From: Chitinophagales bacterium
GTDB taxonomy: Bacteria > Bacteroidota > Bacteroidia > Chitinophagales > Saprospiraceae
Direction of reading: 5' to 3'
Length of the DNA: 39,449 bases
Assembly (NCBI GenBank): GCA_026928325.1
Contig: JAIXKS010000070.1
Coordinates: forward strand, 1 to 39,449
Shown: piece by piece, positions 7,825 through 17,063 of the stretch
Numbering within the stretch: the first letter of the stretch is position 1
Layout of the letters: each line of letters starts with the position of its first letter
Made by a program: the position numbers and the translations under genes
Notes under the pieces: model-generated
What the model was told of the DNA's origin: nothing
Databases searched by the model: none
What the model saw: the letters and a program-made list of their open reading frames with translations, nothing else

Positions 7825-7988
7825 CTATGCTCTGATTACAAAAAAATCTTAATGAAATGTTGTTCTTTTTTCAAATCTCATCGTTAAAAATACTTGTCAT
7901 AGTTACCACTATGCCTGTGTTTTTTGCCTTGATCTTTAAAAAAATAACTTCCATTATTATTGAATTCTTTTTATAGACAGAGCACTAG
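7825..7988 (+). repeat. MITE-like repeat, copy 2
   Basis: A full-length copy (164 bp) with a decayed left end (CTATGCTCTGATTACA instead of CTAGTGCTCTGTCCACA) and an intact right end GACAGAGCACTAG. It lies between the permease gene and asnS, upstream of the asnS promoter. The internal CATAGT-tacc-ACTATG hairpin is intact. Confidence 0.88.
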
Positions 7989-8100
7989 GATTCGTTAGGA
8001 GCTTCAAATGCGTAAGTCCATGGAAGCGGCAGAATTGCGGCTATTTTGGGGTGTTATAGATTTTCTAATGCTTAATTCGGGTTTATAATGGAAGTATGCT

Positions 8101-8108
8101 TATTTTTG
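8101..8108 (+). promoter_or_regulatory. -7 element TATTTTTG of asnS
   Basis: It matches TAnnTTTG. The predicted transcription start is about 8112-8114, leaving a ~28-nt leader before ATG 8141. It lies downstream of the in-frame ATG at 8096, which therefore cannot be the translation start from this promoter. Confidence 0.5.
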
Positions 8109-8140
8109 CGTCCAAATATCATAAAATAGGAAAAATCATC

Positions 8141-9577
8141 ATGTCAAAAAGGATAAAAATTAAAGACATTTTCTCTGCACCAGTCAATCAGGCCTATACC
8201 ATTATGGGTTGGGTGCGAACTTTTAGAAACAATCAGTTTATTTCCGTAAATGACGGTTCTTGTCTTGCGAATATTCAGGTAGTGATAAATAGTGATCAAA
8301 TTGGAGAGGATGTTATCAAAAGAATTACATCTGGTGCTGGTATCAGTATTCAAGGTACGCTCATCGAGTCTCAAGGTAAGGGACAAACGGTCGAAATCGT
8401 GGCTGACCGGGTAGAGATCCTTGGCGATTGTGATGCAGAGACATATCCTATTCAACTTAAAAATAGACCGAGTTTAGAATATCTCAGAGAGATTGCCCAC
8501 TTGCGTTTCCGTACCAATGCATTCAGTGCGATATTTAGAGTACGTCATGCCTTGGCATTTGCGATTCATAAGTTTTTTAATGATAGAGGATTTTTTTATA
8601 TTCATAGTCCGATTATCACGGCAAGTGATGCAGAAGGTGCAGGCGAAATGTTCCAGGTAACTACCTTAGATTTGAATAATCCGCCTAGAAATGAAGATGG
8701 CAGTATCAATTATAAAGAAGATTTTTTCGAGAAACATACGAATCTTACGGTATCAGGGCAGCTAGAAGCCGAATTGGCTGCGTTGGCATTGAGTGAGGTT
8801 TATACTTTTGGCCCGACATTCCGTGCTGAAAATTCCAATACAACTCGACATTTAGCCGAGTTTTGGATGATTGAACCGGAAGTTGCGTTCAATGATTTGG
8901 ATGATAATATGGATTTGGCAGAAGATATGCTCAAGTATCTCATTCAATATGCATTGGATCATTGTGCTGAGGATTTGGCTTTTCTAGAGCAAAGGTTACT
9001 CGATGAAGAGAAGCAAAAACCACAGGCCGATCGTTCTGAAATGACGCTCATCGAGAAGTTGAAATTCTGTTTAGAGCATCCTTTTGAAAGGTTGACTTAT
9101 ACCGAAGCTATCGATATTTTGAAAAATTCAACACCGAATAAGAAGGGTAAATTTCAATACCCAATCAAAGCATGGGGTGCCGATTTACAATCTGAGCATG
9201 AGCGGTATCTAGTAGAGAAACATTTCAAAAAACCAGTAATCCTGACCAATTATCCTAAGGAGATTAAAGCATTCTATATGCGAATGGACGAAGATGGCAA
9301 GACGGTTCGAGCCATGGACGTTTTATTTCCGGGAATCGGAGAAATCATCGGTGGATCTCAAAGAGAAGAACGGCTTGACAAATTGATGCAGCGCATGGAA
9401 GAGATGCATATCCCTAAGGACGAGATGTCTTGGTTTTTAGATACTCGAAAATACGGAAGTGTTCCACACGCCGGGTTTGGATTGGGTTTTGAGCGATTGG
9501 TGCTCTTTGTCACAGGTATGACCAATATCCGTGACGTGATCCCATTCCCAAGATTCCCGGGTAGTGCGGAGTTTTAA
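8141..9577 (+). CDS. asnS: Asparaginyl-tRNA synthetase
   Basis: 478 aa class IIb synthetase; charges tRNA-Asn with asparagine in the cytosol. An OB-fold anticodon-binding domain lies at about 10-105 ([22 protein letters not shown]). The catalytic core shows motif 2 ([21 protein letters not shown], the Asn-type variant) and motif 3 ([13 protein letters not shown]), ending [11 protein letters not shown] as is usual for AsnS. I chose ATG 8141 ([11 protein letters not shown]) over the upstream in-frame ATG 8096 because the conserved N-terminus begins here and the -7 element lies between the two. It is convergent with the efflux operon, 9 bases away. Confidence 0.95.
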   Translation: MSKRIKIKDIFSAPVNQAYTIMGWVRTFRNNQFISVNDGSCLANIQVVINSDQIGEDVIKRITSGAGISIQGTLIESQGKGQTVEIVADRVEILGDCDAETYPIQLKNRPSLEYLREIAHLRFRTNAFSAIFRVRHALAFAIHKFFNDRGFFYIHSPIITASDAEGAGEMFQVTTLDLNNPPRNEDGSINYKEDFFEKHTNLTVSGQLEAELAALALSEVYTFGPTFRAENSNTTRHLAEFWMIEPEVAFNDLDDNMDLAEDMLKYLIQYALDHCAEDLAFLEQRLLDEEKQKPQADRSEMTLIEKLKFCLEHPFERLTYTEAIDILKNSTPNKKGKFQYPIKAWGADLQSEHERYLVEKHFKKPVILTNYPKEIKAFYMRMDEDGKTVRAMDVLFPGIGEIIGGSQREERLDKLMQRMEEMHIPKDEMSWFLDTRKYGSVPHAGFGLGFERLVLFVTGMTNIRDVIPFPRFPGSAEF

Positions 9578-9586
9578 TTCGATATA

Positions 9587-11011
9587 TTATCTCCAACCAC
9601 CACCGGTTGCAGCATATAATTTGACCATAGCGGCGAGCCTGCTATATTCGGAATTGATGACATTCAATTGTGCATTTAGAGCATTTTGCTGTGCCGTGAG
9701 TACTTCCAGATAATTGGCATAGCCATTGATTAGAAGTTCTTCAGAATCTGTTGTTGCTTTTTGATAAGCTGCATATTCTTGCTGTTTAAGCACTATTTTA
9801 TCGGTATTCATACGGTAGGCATACAAGGCATCGGACACTTCCCGACTAGCGTTGATGATCGATTTTTTATAATTGATCAAGGCAGATTCTTGTTGGGCTT
9901 GTCGGATTTCGTATTGGGTACGGACTTGGCGACCGTTCAATATAGGTTGTGTCAAAGAAGCGACTAAACTGGCAAAAAGGGAATTGGTATTGAATAAATC
10001 GCTAAAATTTAAGCTTTGAACACCGCCATTAGCCGTGAGGCGAATAGCGGGATAAAAGTTGCTTCTAGCCACATTGGTCAGTTCAAAGGCTTGGATTAAT
10101 CCATATTCCGCAGCCATGATATCCGGACGATTACTCAGTAACTGAATTGGTAGGCCAACATTAAAAACGCTATCTATTTGTTGCTCTTCCAACGTATTGC
10201 GTTCGACAGCATGTGGCGTTTCTCCTAGAAGTAAACAAAAGGCATTTTCCACGAGCTTGATTTGATGATCAATATCTAGCAACAAGGCTTGTGCACTTAA
10301 GAGTTGTGCTTCCGCTTGTTGAACAGCTACTTCCGTAACTTGCCCAGCGTCTTTCAACGCTTTCATCGTCGTTGTGCTGGATGCGCGAAGACCTACAGTC
10401 TCGGCTGTTATCTTTTGTTGATTATCCAGCGCGAGCAATTGATAGTAGGTAGAAGCCAAGGATTCAACCAATCTAGATTTAACCGTTTGGTGGGCTGCGA
10501 TACTCTGTAAGTAACTGGCATTATACGAACGGTAATTACTTCGGATCTTGCCCCAAATATCAGCTTCCCACGAAAGGCCGGCAGAGATTTCGTACTGGTT
10601 CAAGGATGTCCGTTCCTCCAAATTTATACCTGAAGAACCATTGAGAGAAGGGTCTAAATACGTATAGGAGGCATTCCCATTGATTGTAGGTAGAAAAGAA
10701 GCTTTGCCTTGTTTGAGGTAAGCCTCAGCGATAGCGATATTTTGGATGGCCATGCGAATATCCATGTTATTGTTAAGCGCTAAGTCGATATATTGGCGCA
10801 ACTTCTGGTCTGCAAAGACAGACTTCCATGAAAGGTTGGCCATGCTAAGGCTATCTTGATCTAGCATATCTGTACGGAAATATGCATCCTGAACATCGTC
10901 TATTGCAGGTCTAACGTAGTTTTTAGCCACAAAGCAAGATTGCAAACTGAGTGCGAGGACGAATAATCCCAAATATTTACTTTTGTTAATCTTCATTTTT
11001 GAATGTTTCAT
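9587..11011 (-). CDS. RND efflux outer-membrane factor (TolC/OprM, NodT family lipoprotein)
   Basis: 474 aa. Signal peptide with a lipobox ending LQSC (Cys about residue 26), so it is lipid-anchored like OprM/CusC. Two repeats of the OEP domain follow (about 60-250 and 270-470) with the long coiled-coil helices of TolC-type channels. Motifs YVRP near the lipid anchor, SWEADIWGKIRSNYRS and LLSNRPDIMAAEY are typical of the family. It forms the outer-membrane duct of the tripartite pump. The start is 1 base after the pump gene's stop. The second Met (MKINKSK) is an alternative start. Confidence 0.93.
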   Translation of the reverse strand: MKHSKMKINKSKYLGLFVLALSLQSCFVAKNYVRPAIDDVQDAYFRTDMLDQDSLSMANLSWKSVFADQKLRQYIDLALNNNMDIRMAIQNIAIAEAYLKQGKASFLPTINGNASYTYLDPSLNGSSGINLEERTSLNQYEISAGLSWEADIWGKIRSNYRSYNASYLQSIAAHQTVKSRLVESLASTYYQLLALDNQQKITAETVGLRASSTTTMKALKDAGQVTEVAVQQAEAQLLSAQALLLDIDHQIKLVENAFCLLLGETPHAVERNTLEEQQIDSVFNVGLPIQLLSNRPDIMAAEYGLIQAFELTNVARSNFYPAIRLTANGGVQSLNFSDLFNTNSLFASLVASLTQPILNGRQVRTQYEIRQAQQESALINYKKSIINASREVSDALYAYRMNTDKIVLKQQEYAAYQKATTDSEELLINGYANYLEVLTAQQNALNAQLNVINSEYSRLAAMVKLYAATGGGWR

Positions 11012-11012
11012 T

Positions 11013-14000
11013 TTAAATACTGTTATCTTTATTCAGAAACTTAACAGGGCTTATCTTTTCTTGTAACCATTGGAACACAGCGTAGAGTACCGGAACATTA
11101 AAAATACCGGTAAGCGTACCGACCAAAAGCCCAAATGCAGCACCTGTTGCTATAGATCGATTACCAACATATCCTACGCCGGATGCAAAAACCAAAGGCA
11201 TCATTCCAAATACAAAGGCGAGAGAGGTCATCAGAATCGGTCTAAGTCGCGCCTTGGCACCATTGAGTGCTGATGTTGCAATAGACTCGCCATGACGTCG
11301 TCTCTGTATGGCAAATTCTACTATTAAGATTGCGTTTTTAGCTAAGAGTCCGACCAGCATGATGAGTGCAATTTGGAAGTAAATGTTGTTTTCAAGGCCT
11401 GCAAGTTTTTGTGCCCAATAAGCGCCCATGATACCACCCGGAAGCGATAAGATGACGGAAAGCGGCAACAAATAACTTTCATACTGCGCAGAAAGGAAGA
11501 AATATACAAAAATCAATGACAAAATAAAGATAATTGCGGTCTGATTTCCGGCTTTAATTTCTTCTCTTGATAAACCGGCAAATTCAATCCCATAATTGGA
11601 AGAAAGACTGGTTTTAGATACTTCTTGCACGGCATGGATGGCGTCACCTGTACTATATCCCGGACTACTTGCACCTGTGATACCGGCATTGGTAAACAAG
11701 TTGAATCTCGTGATGTTTTGAGGACCATATACTCGATTTAAAGACATAAACTGAGTGATGGGAGCCATATCACCTTGCGCCGTTCTTACAAAGATTTTTT
11801 GCAAGTCATTTTCACTAATTCGGTCTTCGGGTAAGGCTTGAATCATAACCCTAAATTGCTTGCCATATCTTGTGAAGTCAGCCGCATAGATACCGCCGAT
11901 ATACCCTTGTAAGGCGCTAAAAATAGAGCTAACGGATACGCCAGATTGTTTGGCGCGTGGTACGTTCAGTTCAATTTCATATTGCGCATAATTGGTGTTG
12001 AATGAAGACTGTGCAAATAAGATTTCGGGTCTTTTCATTAATTCGCCGATGTATTCCTGAACCGTCTGATTAAATTCGTTGAGGTCACCTCCTGATTTAT
12101 CCAATAATTTAAGGTCAAATCCCGAAGAAACACCGAACCCAGGCACGCTTGGTGGCGAGAAAAAGATCATATTCGCTTCCGGCATAGAAGCAGCAATACC
12201 AAATAACCTACCAACAACAGCATCTGTGGACATACTTTTGTCTTTGCGCTTTTCAAATTCATCTAATCCAATCATGGCCATACCAAAATTAGATCCTTGG
12301 CCAGATACAAAGCTAAATCCAGATACGAGTGTGATATTGTTGACACCTGGAATTTTAGATGCTTGTTGATAAAATTCGTCTTGAAGGCTCGCAACTCTGT
12401 CCGAGGATGCTCCCGGAGGTAATTCGAAATTTCCCATGATAAAGGCTCTATCCTCATTAGGTACAAATCCTGCAGGCATGGTGTGATTTGCGTAATAAAT
12501 CCCTACACCGCAAAGCAAGAGGATGATGAAGGTAATCCATTTGTGTCTCAGTAGAAACCCGAAACTCTCGACATATTTGCGCGTCACGGCATTAAAACCG
12601 ACATTGAATGATTTGAAAAACCTTTGGAGAAAACTTGTATTTTCGGCGTCATCTTTGTGCTCTTTGAGGAGCAATGCACATAAGGCAGGACTTAATGTCA
12701 GCGCATTGATTGCCGAAATGAGGATGGCAATAATCAACGTTACTCCAAATTGCTTATAAAATACACCGGTTGGGCCTTGGATGAAGGTGACCGGAACGAA
12801 TACAGCTGCCATGACCAAGGTGATGGAAATGATGGCACCGGCTATTTCCCGCATGGCACTCAAGGAGGCTTCTTTGCCTAATAGATGTGTCTTTTCCATT
12901 TTGGCATGCACGGCCTCGACTACAACGATGGCGTCATCCACTACGATCCCGATTGCCAAAACTAAGGCAAACAACGTCAGTAGGTTCATGGAAAACCCAA
13001 AAAGATTTAGGAAGAAGAAGGTTCCGATGATGGATACAGGTACTGCAATCATCGGTACCAATGTGGAACGAAAATCTTGTAAAAAGATAAATACCACGAT
13101 AAATACCAAGATAAAGGCCTCAATCAAGGTATGCAAAACCTTGGTAATGGAAGCATCCAAGAACTCATTGGTGTCAAACATGATGGTATATTTCATGCCA
13201 TCTGGAAAGCTTGCTGATAATTCTTCAAGTTTACTTCTAAGGTCTAAGACGATTTCTTGAGCGTTCGAGCCCGGTGTTTGATAAATAGCCATAGCTACGG
13301 CTTGTTTACCGTTCATCTTGGAAACTCCAGTATAACTCTGTGCACCCATTTCGATAGTGGCTACATCTTTGAGGTATAAAATTTGACCTTGGCTGAGGGA
13401 TTTGATGACGATGTTTTCGTATTGTTCTTGGGTTCTATATTTTCCGCTATATCGGATGACATATTGGAAAGACTCTCCATTGTTTTCGCCAAATTGTCCT
13501 GCTGCTGCTTCTAGACTTTGTTCGTTGATAGCAGCACTTATATCCGATGGTACGAGGCCGTAATTGGCCATTTTGATGGGATCAAGCCATACCCTCATGG
13601 AGTAATTTCTCATACCAAATACCGTAGCATCTCCTACGCCACTCACCCTTTTTAGCTCGGGAACAACATTGATGTTCATGTAGTTCTGAATAAAAGTACG
13701 GTCTATCTCAGGTTTTTCAGTATAAAAGGAAACGAACATGAGAGAACTGGTCTGCTGCTTTTGAGTTACAACACCTGAACGGTTAACTTCTGACGGTAGA
13801 AGTGGCGCAGCTCGAGCTACACGATTTTGTACGTTTACGGCTGCGATATCCGGATCCACACCCTGTTTGAATACGACTTGAATCGATGCACTACCGTTAT
13901 TGGTGGCTGTGGAAGTGATAAAATCCATGTTTTCCACGCCATTGACTTGCTCTTCAATGGGAATAATGACGCTCTCTAAAACGGTTTGAGCGTTGGCTCC

Positions 14001-14150
14001 CGGGTAATTGGCGGTAATCTGAACGGTTGCTGGTGCAATTTCAGGGTACTGCGTTACGGGTAAAGTTACGAGACCTAAAACACCTAGAATAACGATGATA
14101 ATTGAAATAACCGTCGAAAGTACGGGTCTTTCTATAAATGTTTTTAGCAT
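11013..14150 (-). CDS. RND multidrug efflux pump, inner-membrane subunit (AcrB/HAE1 family)
   Basis: 1045 aa, the normal length for an HAE1-type proton/drug antiporter. It begins MLKTFIERPVLSTVISIIIV as AcrB-like proteins do. Twelve membrane helices surround two large periplasmic porter loops. The proton-relay aspartates are in TM4 (GIVVDDAIVVVEA, about residue 405) and the partner lysine in TM10 (GLLAKNAILIVEFA). The internal duplication is visible. It works as a trimer with the MFP encoded 12 bases upstream and the outer-membrane factor 1 base downstream. The substrate cannot be read from sequence. Confidence 0.95.
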   Translation of the reverse strand: MLKTFIERPVLSTVISIIIVILGVLGLVTLPVTQYPEIAPATVQITANYPGANAQTVLESVIIPIEEQVNGVENMDFITSTATNNGSASIQVVFKQGVDPDIAAVNVQNRVARAAPLLPSEVNRSGVVTQKQQTSSLMFVSFYTEKPEIDRTFIQNYMNINVVPELKRVSGVGDATVFGMRNYSMRVWLDPIKMANYGLVPSDISAAINEQSLEAAAGQFGENNGESFQYVIRYSGKYRTQEQYENIVIKSLSQGQILYLKDVATIEMGAQSYTGVSKMNGKQAVAMAIYQTPGSNAQEIVLDLRSKLEELSASFPDGMKYTIMFDTNEFLDASITKVLHTLIEAFILVFIVVFIFLQDFRSTLVPMIAVPVSIIGTFFFLNLFGFSMNLLTLFALVLAIGIVVDDAIVVVEAVHAKMEKTHLLGKEASLSAMREIAGAIISITLVMAAVFVPVTFIQGPTGVFYKQFGVTLIIAILISAINALTLSPALCALLLKEHKDDAENTSFLQRFFKSFNVGFNAVTRKYVESFGFLLRHKWITFIILLLCGVGIYYANHTMPAGFVPNEDRAFIMGNFELPPGASSDRVASLQDEFYQQASKIPGVNNITLVSGFSFVSGQGSNFGMAMIGLDEFEKRKDKSMSTDAVVGRLFGIAASMPEANMIFFSPPSVPGFGVSSGFDLKLLDKSGGDLNEFNQTVQEYIGELMKRPEILFAQSSFNTNYAQYEIELNVPRAKQSGVSVSSIFSALQGYIGGIYAADFTRYGKQFRVMIQALPEDRISENDLQKIFVRTAQGDMAPITQFMSLNRVYGPQNITRFNLFTNAGITGASSPGYSTGDAIHAVQEVSKTSLSSNYGIEFAGLSREEIKAGNQTAIIFILSLIFVYFFLSAQYESYLLPLSVILSLPGGIMGAYWAQKLAGLENNIYFQIALIMLVGLLAKNAILIVEFAIQRRRHGESIATSALNGAKARLRPILMTSLAFVFGMMPLVFASGVGYVGNRSIATGAAFGLLVGTLTGIFNVPVLYAVFQWLQEKISPVKFLNKDNSI

Positions 14151-14162
14151 ATTTTCTTATTT

Positions 14163-15374
14163 TTACATGATGGGCTTTACAGCATTGACGATGGAATCTA
14201 ATTGGGTAGGAATCGGTTGAATTGGAACGCCATTTCTAAGTTTTCCTATGCCTTTAGCTGCTATAATATCTCCTTTCTTTAATCCCGATTTAATCAATGC
14301 CAAGCGGTTAATACGGTCCTCAACCTCTACGGGCGTATTGAATACAGTATCTGCTTTTACAGTATAGGCGTAAACGATGCCTTGTTGTTCGTAAGTTGCA
14401 CTTTCAGGGATGACCAATGCGTCTTTGTAGGATTTAGGGATAAGCACAAAGCCACTATTTCCACTGCTGAGTAATCCCGCAGGGTTTTTAAAGATAGCTC
14501 TAAATTTAATACTACCGGTTTGCGCATCTATAAGGCCGGTTACAGTTTGGATTTTACCTTTTTCATTAAAAATCTGTCCATTCGCTAGTTTGAGATCGAC
14601 GAGTGGAAGGTTGTTTAATTTGTCTTTTACCGTTTTGCCCGAGGTATTATTCAGGAAGTCGAGATATTCGGCTTCGTTCATCGAAAAATAGGCATATACC
14701 TCGCTAGTTTCCGAAACCATAGTTATTGGCATGGGGTCACTTGGACCTACAAGGCTACCTTCTCTAAAATTGATAGATCCGATAACACCGGTAATAGGGC
14801 TTCTGACGGTCGCAAAATCGATATTGGCACGGATACCGCTGAGATTGGCTTCAGCTTGTACCTTAGAAGCTTTTGCCTGCTCAAGTTGGCCTTCGGCACG
14901 AGCAAGGTTTGCTTTGGCTGTTTCAAGTTGGACAGGGCTTATGATGTTTTTCTCAACCAACGGAATAAGTTTATCCACCTCTACTTGGGCTGATTGTACA
15001 CTAGCTCGGGCAGCGGTAATCGTAGCCTCGGCGGCACGGATACCAGCACTTGCAGCTTGGGCGTTTTGGGATTGTACATCGGTCTCTAATCGAAATAAAG
15101 GTTGCCCTTTTGTCACATGTTGGCCTTCATCTACATATACTTCTTTGATGTAGCCGGAGATTTTGGCTCTAACTTCGTTATTGATTTTTCCTTCTATATT
15201 TACAGGAAAAGATTGATGACCCGTAATATCTTTTGTAACTACTTCAATGACCGATACCGGTATTGCGGAAGCTCCTCTTTGGGGTTGCGCGGGTTGATTC
15301 TTACATGAGATGGCAGAAAGAATCGTTCCAGTCATTAAGATAATGATTAATGGTTTTAATTGGATTATATTCAT
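14163..15374 (-). CDS. RND efflux membrane fusion protein (AcrA/MexA family, lipoprotein)
   Basis: 403 aa. Lipoprotein signal peptide ending LSAISC (Cys about residue 24). Order of domains: lipoyl half (about 65-100, VRAKISGYIKEVYVDEGQHVTKGQPLFRL), a long A/Q/E-rich alpha-hairpin (about 105-185), the second lipoyl half (FATVRSPITGVIGSINFREGSLV), a beta-barrel, and the membrane-proximal domain. It bridges the pump to the outer-membrane channel in the periplasm. It lies 2 bases after the regulator gene, so the operon is translated as one unit. Confidence 0.94.
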   Translation of the reverse strand: MNIIQLKPLIIILMTGTILSAISCKNQPAQPQRGASAIPVSVIEVVTKDITGHQSFPVNIEGKINNEVRAKISGYIKEVYVDEGQHVTKGQPLFRLETDVQSQNAQAASAGIRAAEATITAARASVQSAQVEVDKLIPLVEKNIISPVQLETAKANLARAEGQLEQAKASKVQAEANLSGIRANIDFATVRSPITGVIGSINFREGSLVGPSDPMPITMVSETSEVYAYFSMNEAEYLDFLNNTSGKTVKDKLNNLPLVDLKLANGQIFNEKGKIQTVTGLIDAQTGSIKFRAIFKNPAGLLSSGNSGFVLIPKSYKDALVIPESATYEQQGIVYAYTVKADTVFNTPVEVEDRINRLALIKSGLKKGDIIAAKGIGKLRNGVPIQPIPTQLDSIVNAVKPIM

Positions 15375-15376
15375 GA

Positions 15377-15850
15377 TTAATTATGTACTGCTTTTAATTT
15401 TTGAATGGTAAAGGCTAATTGTTTAACTGTGTTTGATAAGTGATCGATGTAAATATCAGATTTGGTGATTCTATGGTCTTCAGCATTTTTACTTCTATCT
15501 AAGATAAAACTACGGTATCTTTCTGATAGATTTTTTTCTAGCTGTAGCAAATGTTGGATTTTCTCTAAACGAATTAGGGTAGCATTGGGAGCAACTCGAT
15601 ATAATCTTTTTCGATGGTCTATTTTGGTAGAATACTCAATGTATCTCAATTGAGTGAGGACAGTAAGGCTATTGGATACCGAACTTTTACTAGCGTTAAA
15701 TACCTCAACAAGTTCGTCGAAAGTAATCCCTTCTTCTTTGTAATCCAAGAATAGATACGAATATATTTTACTGGTTAAGGGTGCGAAATTATGATGTGCT
15801 TCAAAGTAATTGGCATAACTTTCAATCAAATCTTTAAAAATATCGTCCAT
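15377..15850 (-). CDS. GbsR/MarR-family transcriptional regulator of the efflux operon
   Basis: 157 aa from ATG at 15850 (MDDIFKDLIESY). An in-frame TTG 4 codons earlier is a less likely start. Winged helix-turn-helix at about 38-105: GITFDELVEVFNASKSSVSNSLTVLTQLRYIEY followed by a wing with DHRKRLYR. Flanking helices suit a MarR/GbsR dimer. It is the first gene of the efflux operon, with 2 bases to the MFP gene. Regulators in this position usually repress their own operon and respond to pump substrates. The 18-bp palindrome just upstream is a strong candidate binding site. Confidence 0.85.
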   Translation of the reverse strand: MDDIFKDLIESYANYFEAHHNFAPLTSKIYSYLFLDYKEEGITFDELVEVFNASKSSVSNSLTVLTQLRYIEYSTKIDHRKRLYRVAPNATLIRLEKIQHLLQLEKNLSERYRSFILDRSKNAEDHRITKSDIYIDHLSNTVKQLAFTIQKLKAVHN

Positions 15851-15870
15851 GCAATTTATCAATATTTGCG

Positions 15871-15878
15871 CAAAATTA
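15871..15878 (-). promoter_or_regulatory. -7 element TAATTTTG of the efflux operon
   Basis: On the minus strand it reads TAATTTTG and ends 20 bases before ATG 15850. This is the presumed promoter for the regulator-MFP-pump-OMF operon. The -33 TTG is not obvious. Confidence 0.55.
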
Positions 15879-15884
15879 CGCTTT

Positions 15885-15902
15885 GTTCGGTAATTACAGA
15901 AC
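15885..15902. promoter_or_regulatory. 18-bp palindromic operator of the efflux operon
   Basis: GTTCGGTAATTACAGAAC is symmetrical at 16 of 18 positions; only the fifth base pair from each end breaks the dyad. It sits directly upstream of the -7 element, between where -7 and -33 contacts should fall. That is where a MarR/GbsR-type dimer would block RNA polymerase. Confidence 0.65.
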
Positions 15903-16052
15903 TAACGGTAAGTGTTTTAACGTTTTTTTAATGCTTTGTTTTAGAGCTATTTTTTAATGGAAGGTACTAAGATATGGATAAAAATTGAATTGCTGGATTT
16001 GAAAAACCATTAGAGGGTTTGCAGCATAAAAAGTTTTTAGGAAAGGGATAAT
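15903..16052. other. Intergenic DNA without recognised elements
   Basis: Between the efflux operator and the terminator of the beta-barrel gene. AT-rich, stops in all frames, no hairpin of note. Confidence 0.5.
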
Positions 16053-16098
16053 ATAATAAAAAAAATGCGTAACAAATCTAAAGGATTCGCTACGCACT
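16053..16098 (-). terminator. Rho-independent terminator of the beta-barrel gene
   Basis: Read on the minus strand, TGCGTA (16096-16091) pairs with TACGCA (16071-16066), extended by AATC/GATT pairing inside. It is followed by a run of eight or nine T. It lies about 90 bases after the stop at 16189. Confidence 0.75.
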
Positions 16099-16188
16099 AT
16101 ATATTGTAAGTAAAATTGTGGCTGCTTATTTCAACCTTAAACATCCATTGGTATTAATGAATAGGTTGTGGATGCAATCACTACAATA

Positions 16189-16842
16189 TTAAAATTTGTA
16201 TCCTACTGAAATTTGGAATACACGGTTATTGATTTTACTGCCATTATCTGTATAGTTACTTAGGTTAGCAAGACCTAAATTGTAGGTTGCACCTAAAGAA
16301 ACTTGGTTGTTGATTTCTACACCTGCACCAACTGAAAGACCATAATCCAACCTTTTGATATCGTCATCATCACCAGATCCAAATGAAATGTCTTCTTCTT
16401 CTTTTTCAGTTTGTCCTCCAAAATTATATTCATATTTTGATTTTCCACTAAGGCCAATGCCTACATATGGTCCTGCCAAAGCATAAATATTCAAGCCGCC
16501 TACACCAAATGATGCTTTCAAATGCAATGGAATATCTACATAATTGATAGTTGTTTTATTCTTAATGAAAAAACCACCCTCGGATTCTTCGAATTTATAA
16601 CCTTTTTGAGATAGTAAGGCTCCAGTCTGAAAGGCAAGCATGTCAGTAAATGGGAAATCAACTGTTACACCAGCATGAAAACCTAACAATGATTTGAAAT
16701 CATCACTATAAGTTTCATCATTGTCTTTAGCAAGAATGTTTGCAAAATTGACTCCACCTTTGATTCCAATCTCTTGGGCTTGAAGGGTAGAAGTAGCTGA
16801 AATAGCTAAAATTACAACAAAAAGTTTTAATAAGTTTTTCAT
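16189..16842 (-). CDS. Outer-membrane beta-barrel protein (PorT / OMP_b-brl_2 type)
   Basis: 217 aa from ATG 16842 (MKNLLKLFVVILAISAT), chosen because the signal peptide then starts with a basic n-region. An upstream in-frame ATG at 16851 is possible. After cleavage near LQAQ come alternating beta strands with the family's opening EIGIKGGVNFANI and closing aromatic strand VFQISVGYKF, which ends in the terminal Phe typical of barrel proteins. Such 8-stranded barrels are abundant in Bacteroidota and mostly of unknown role. A -7 element lies ~95 bases upstream and a strong terminator downstream, so it is probably monocistronic. Confidence 0.85.
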   Translation of the reverse strand: MKNLLKLFVVILAISATSTLQAQEIGIKGGVNFANILAKDNDETYSDDFKSLLGFHAGVTVDFPFTDMLAFQTGALLSQKGYKFEESEGGFFIKNKTTINYVDIPLHLKASFGVGGLNIYALAGPYVGIGLSGKSKYEYNFGGQTEKEEEDISFGSGDDDDIKRLDYGLSVGAGVEINNQVSLGATYNLGLANLSNYTDNGSKINNRVFQISVGYKF

Positions 16843-16937
16843 AAAACACATAATTTAGAAACAATAAAATACCTACTCGTCTGGCTTTTCGATTCCGCCC
16901 CGGTTTTTTACATGGAATCCGGACCATCATTTCAGCA

Positions 16938-16945
16938 CAAAGATA
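16938..16945 (-). promoter_or_regulatory. -7 element TATCTTTG of the beta-barrel gene
   Basis: The minus strand reads TATCTTTG. It predicts a ~90-nt leader that contains a GC-rich patch (16885-16920) and a 6-bp GATTCC/GGAATC pairing, unusually structured for this AT-rich window. Confidence 0.5.
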
Positions 16946-17063
16946 AAGTTTTAAAATTTAATTCTTGTTACTTTAGTCACATATAATAGTGATTTGTATC
17001 ATTTTTATAGATATTTGGTTGGTTTTCTTCATTTTGTCAAAAAATTCTTAAATTTTATGACCG

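Noticed and set aside
7825-7988. CRISPR array made of the repeated blocks
   Set aside because: The repeats are 165 bp with terminal inverted ends, dispersed and mostly not in regular array; there are no spacers and no cas genes.
8096-8140. N-terminal extension of asnS from ATG 8096
   Set aside because: The -7 element lies inside this stretch and the family N-terminus begins at [11 protein letters not shown] (8141).
12781-13260. 159-codon plus-strand frame opposite the RND pump
   Set aside because: It is antisense to the conserved membrane part of the pump gene. Its M/T/K-rich composition is what reading that gene backwards produces.
14731-15153. 140-codon plus-strand frame opposite the MFP gene
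   Set aside because: Antisense shadow of the A/Q-rich alpha-hairpin; no independent signal.
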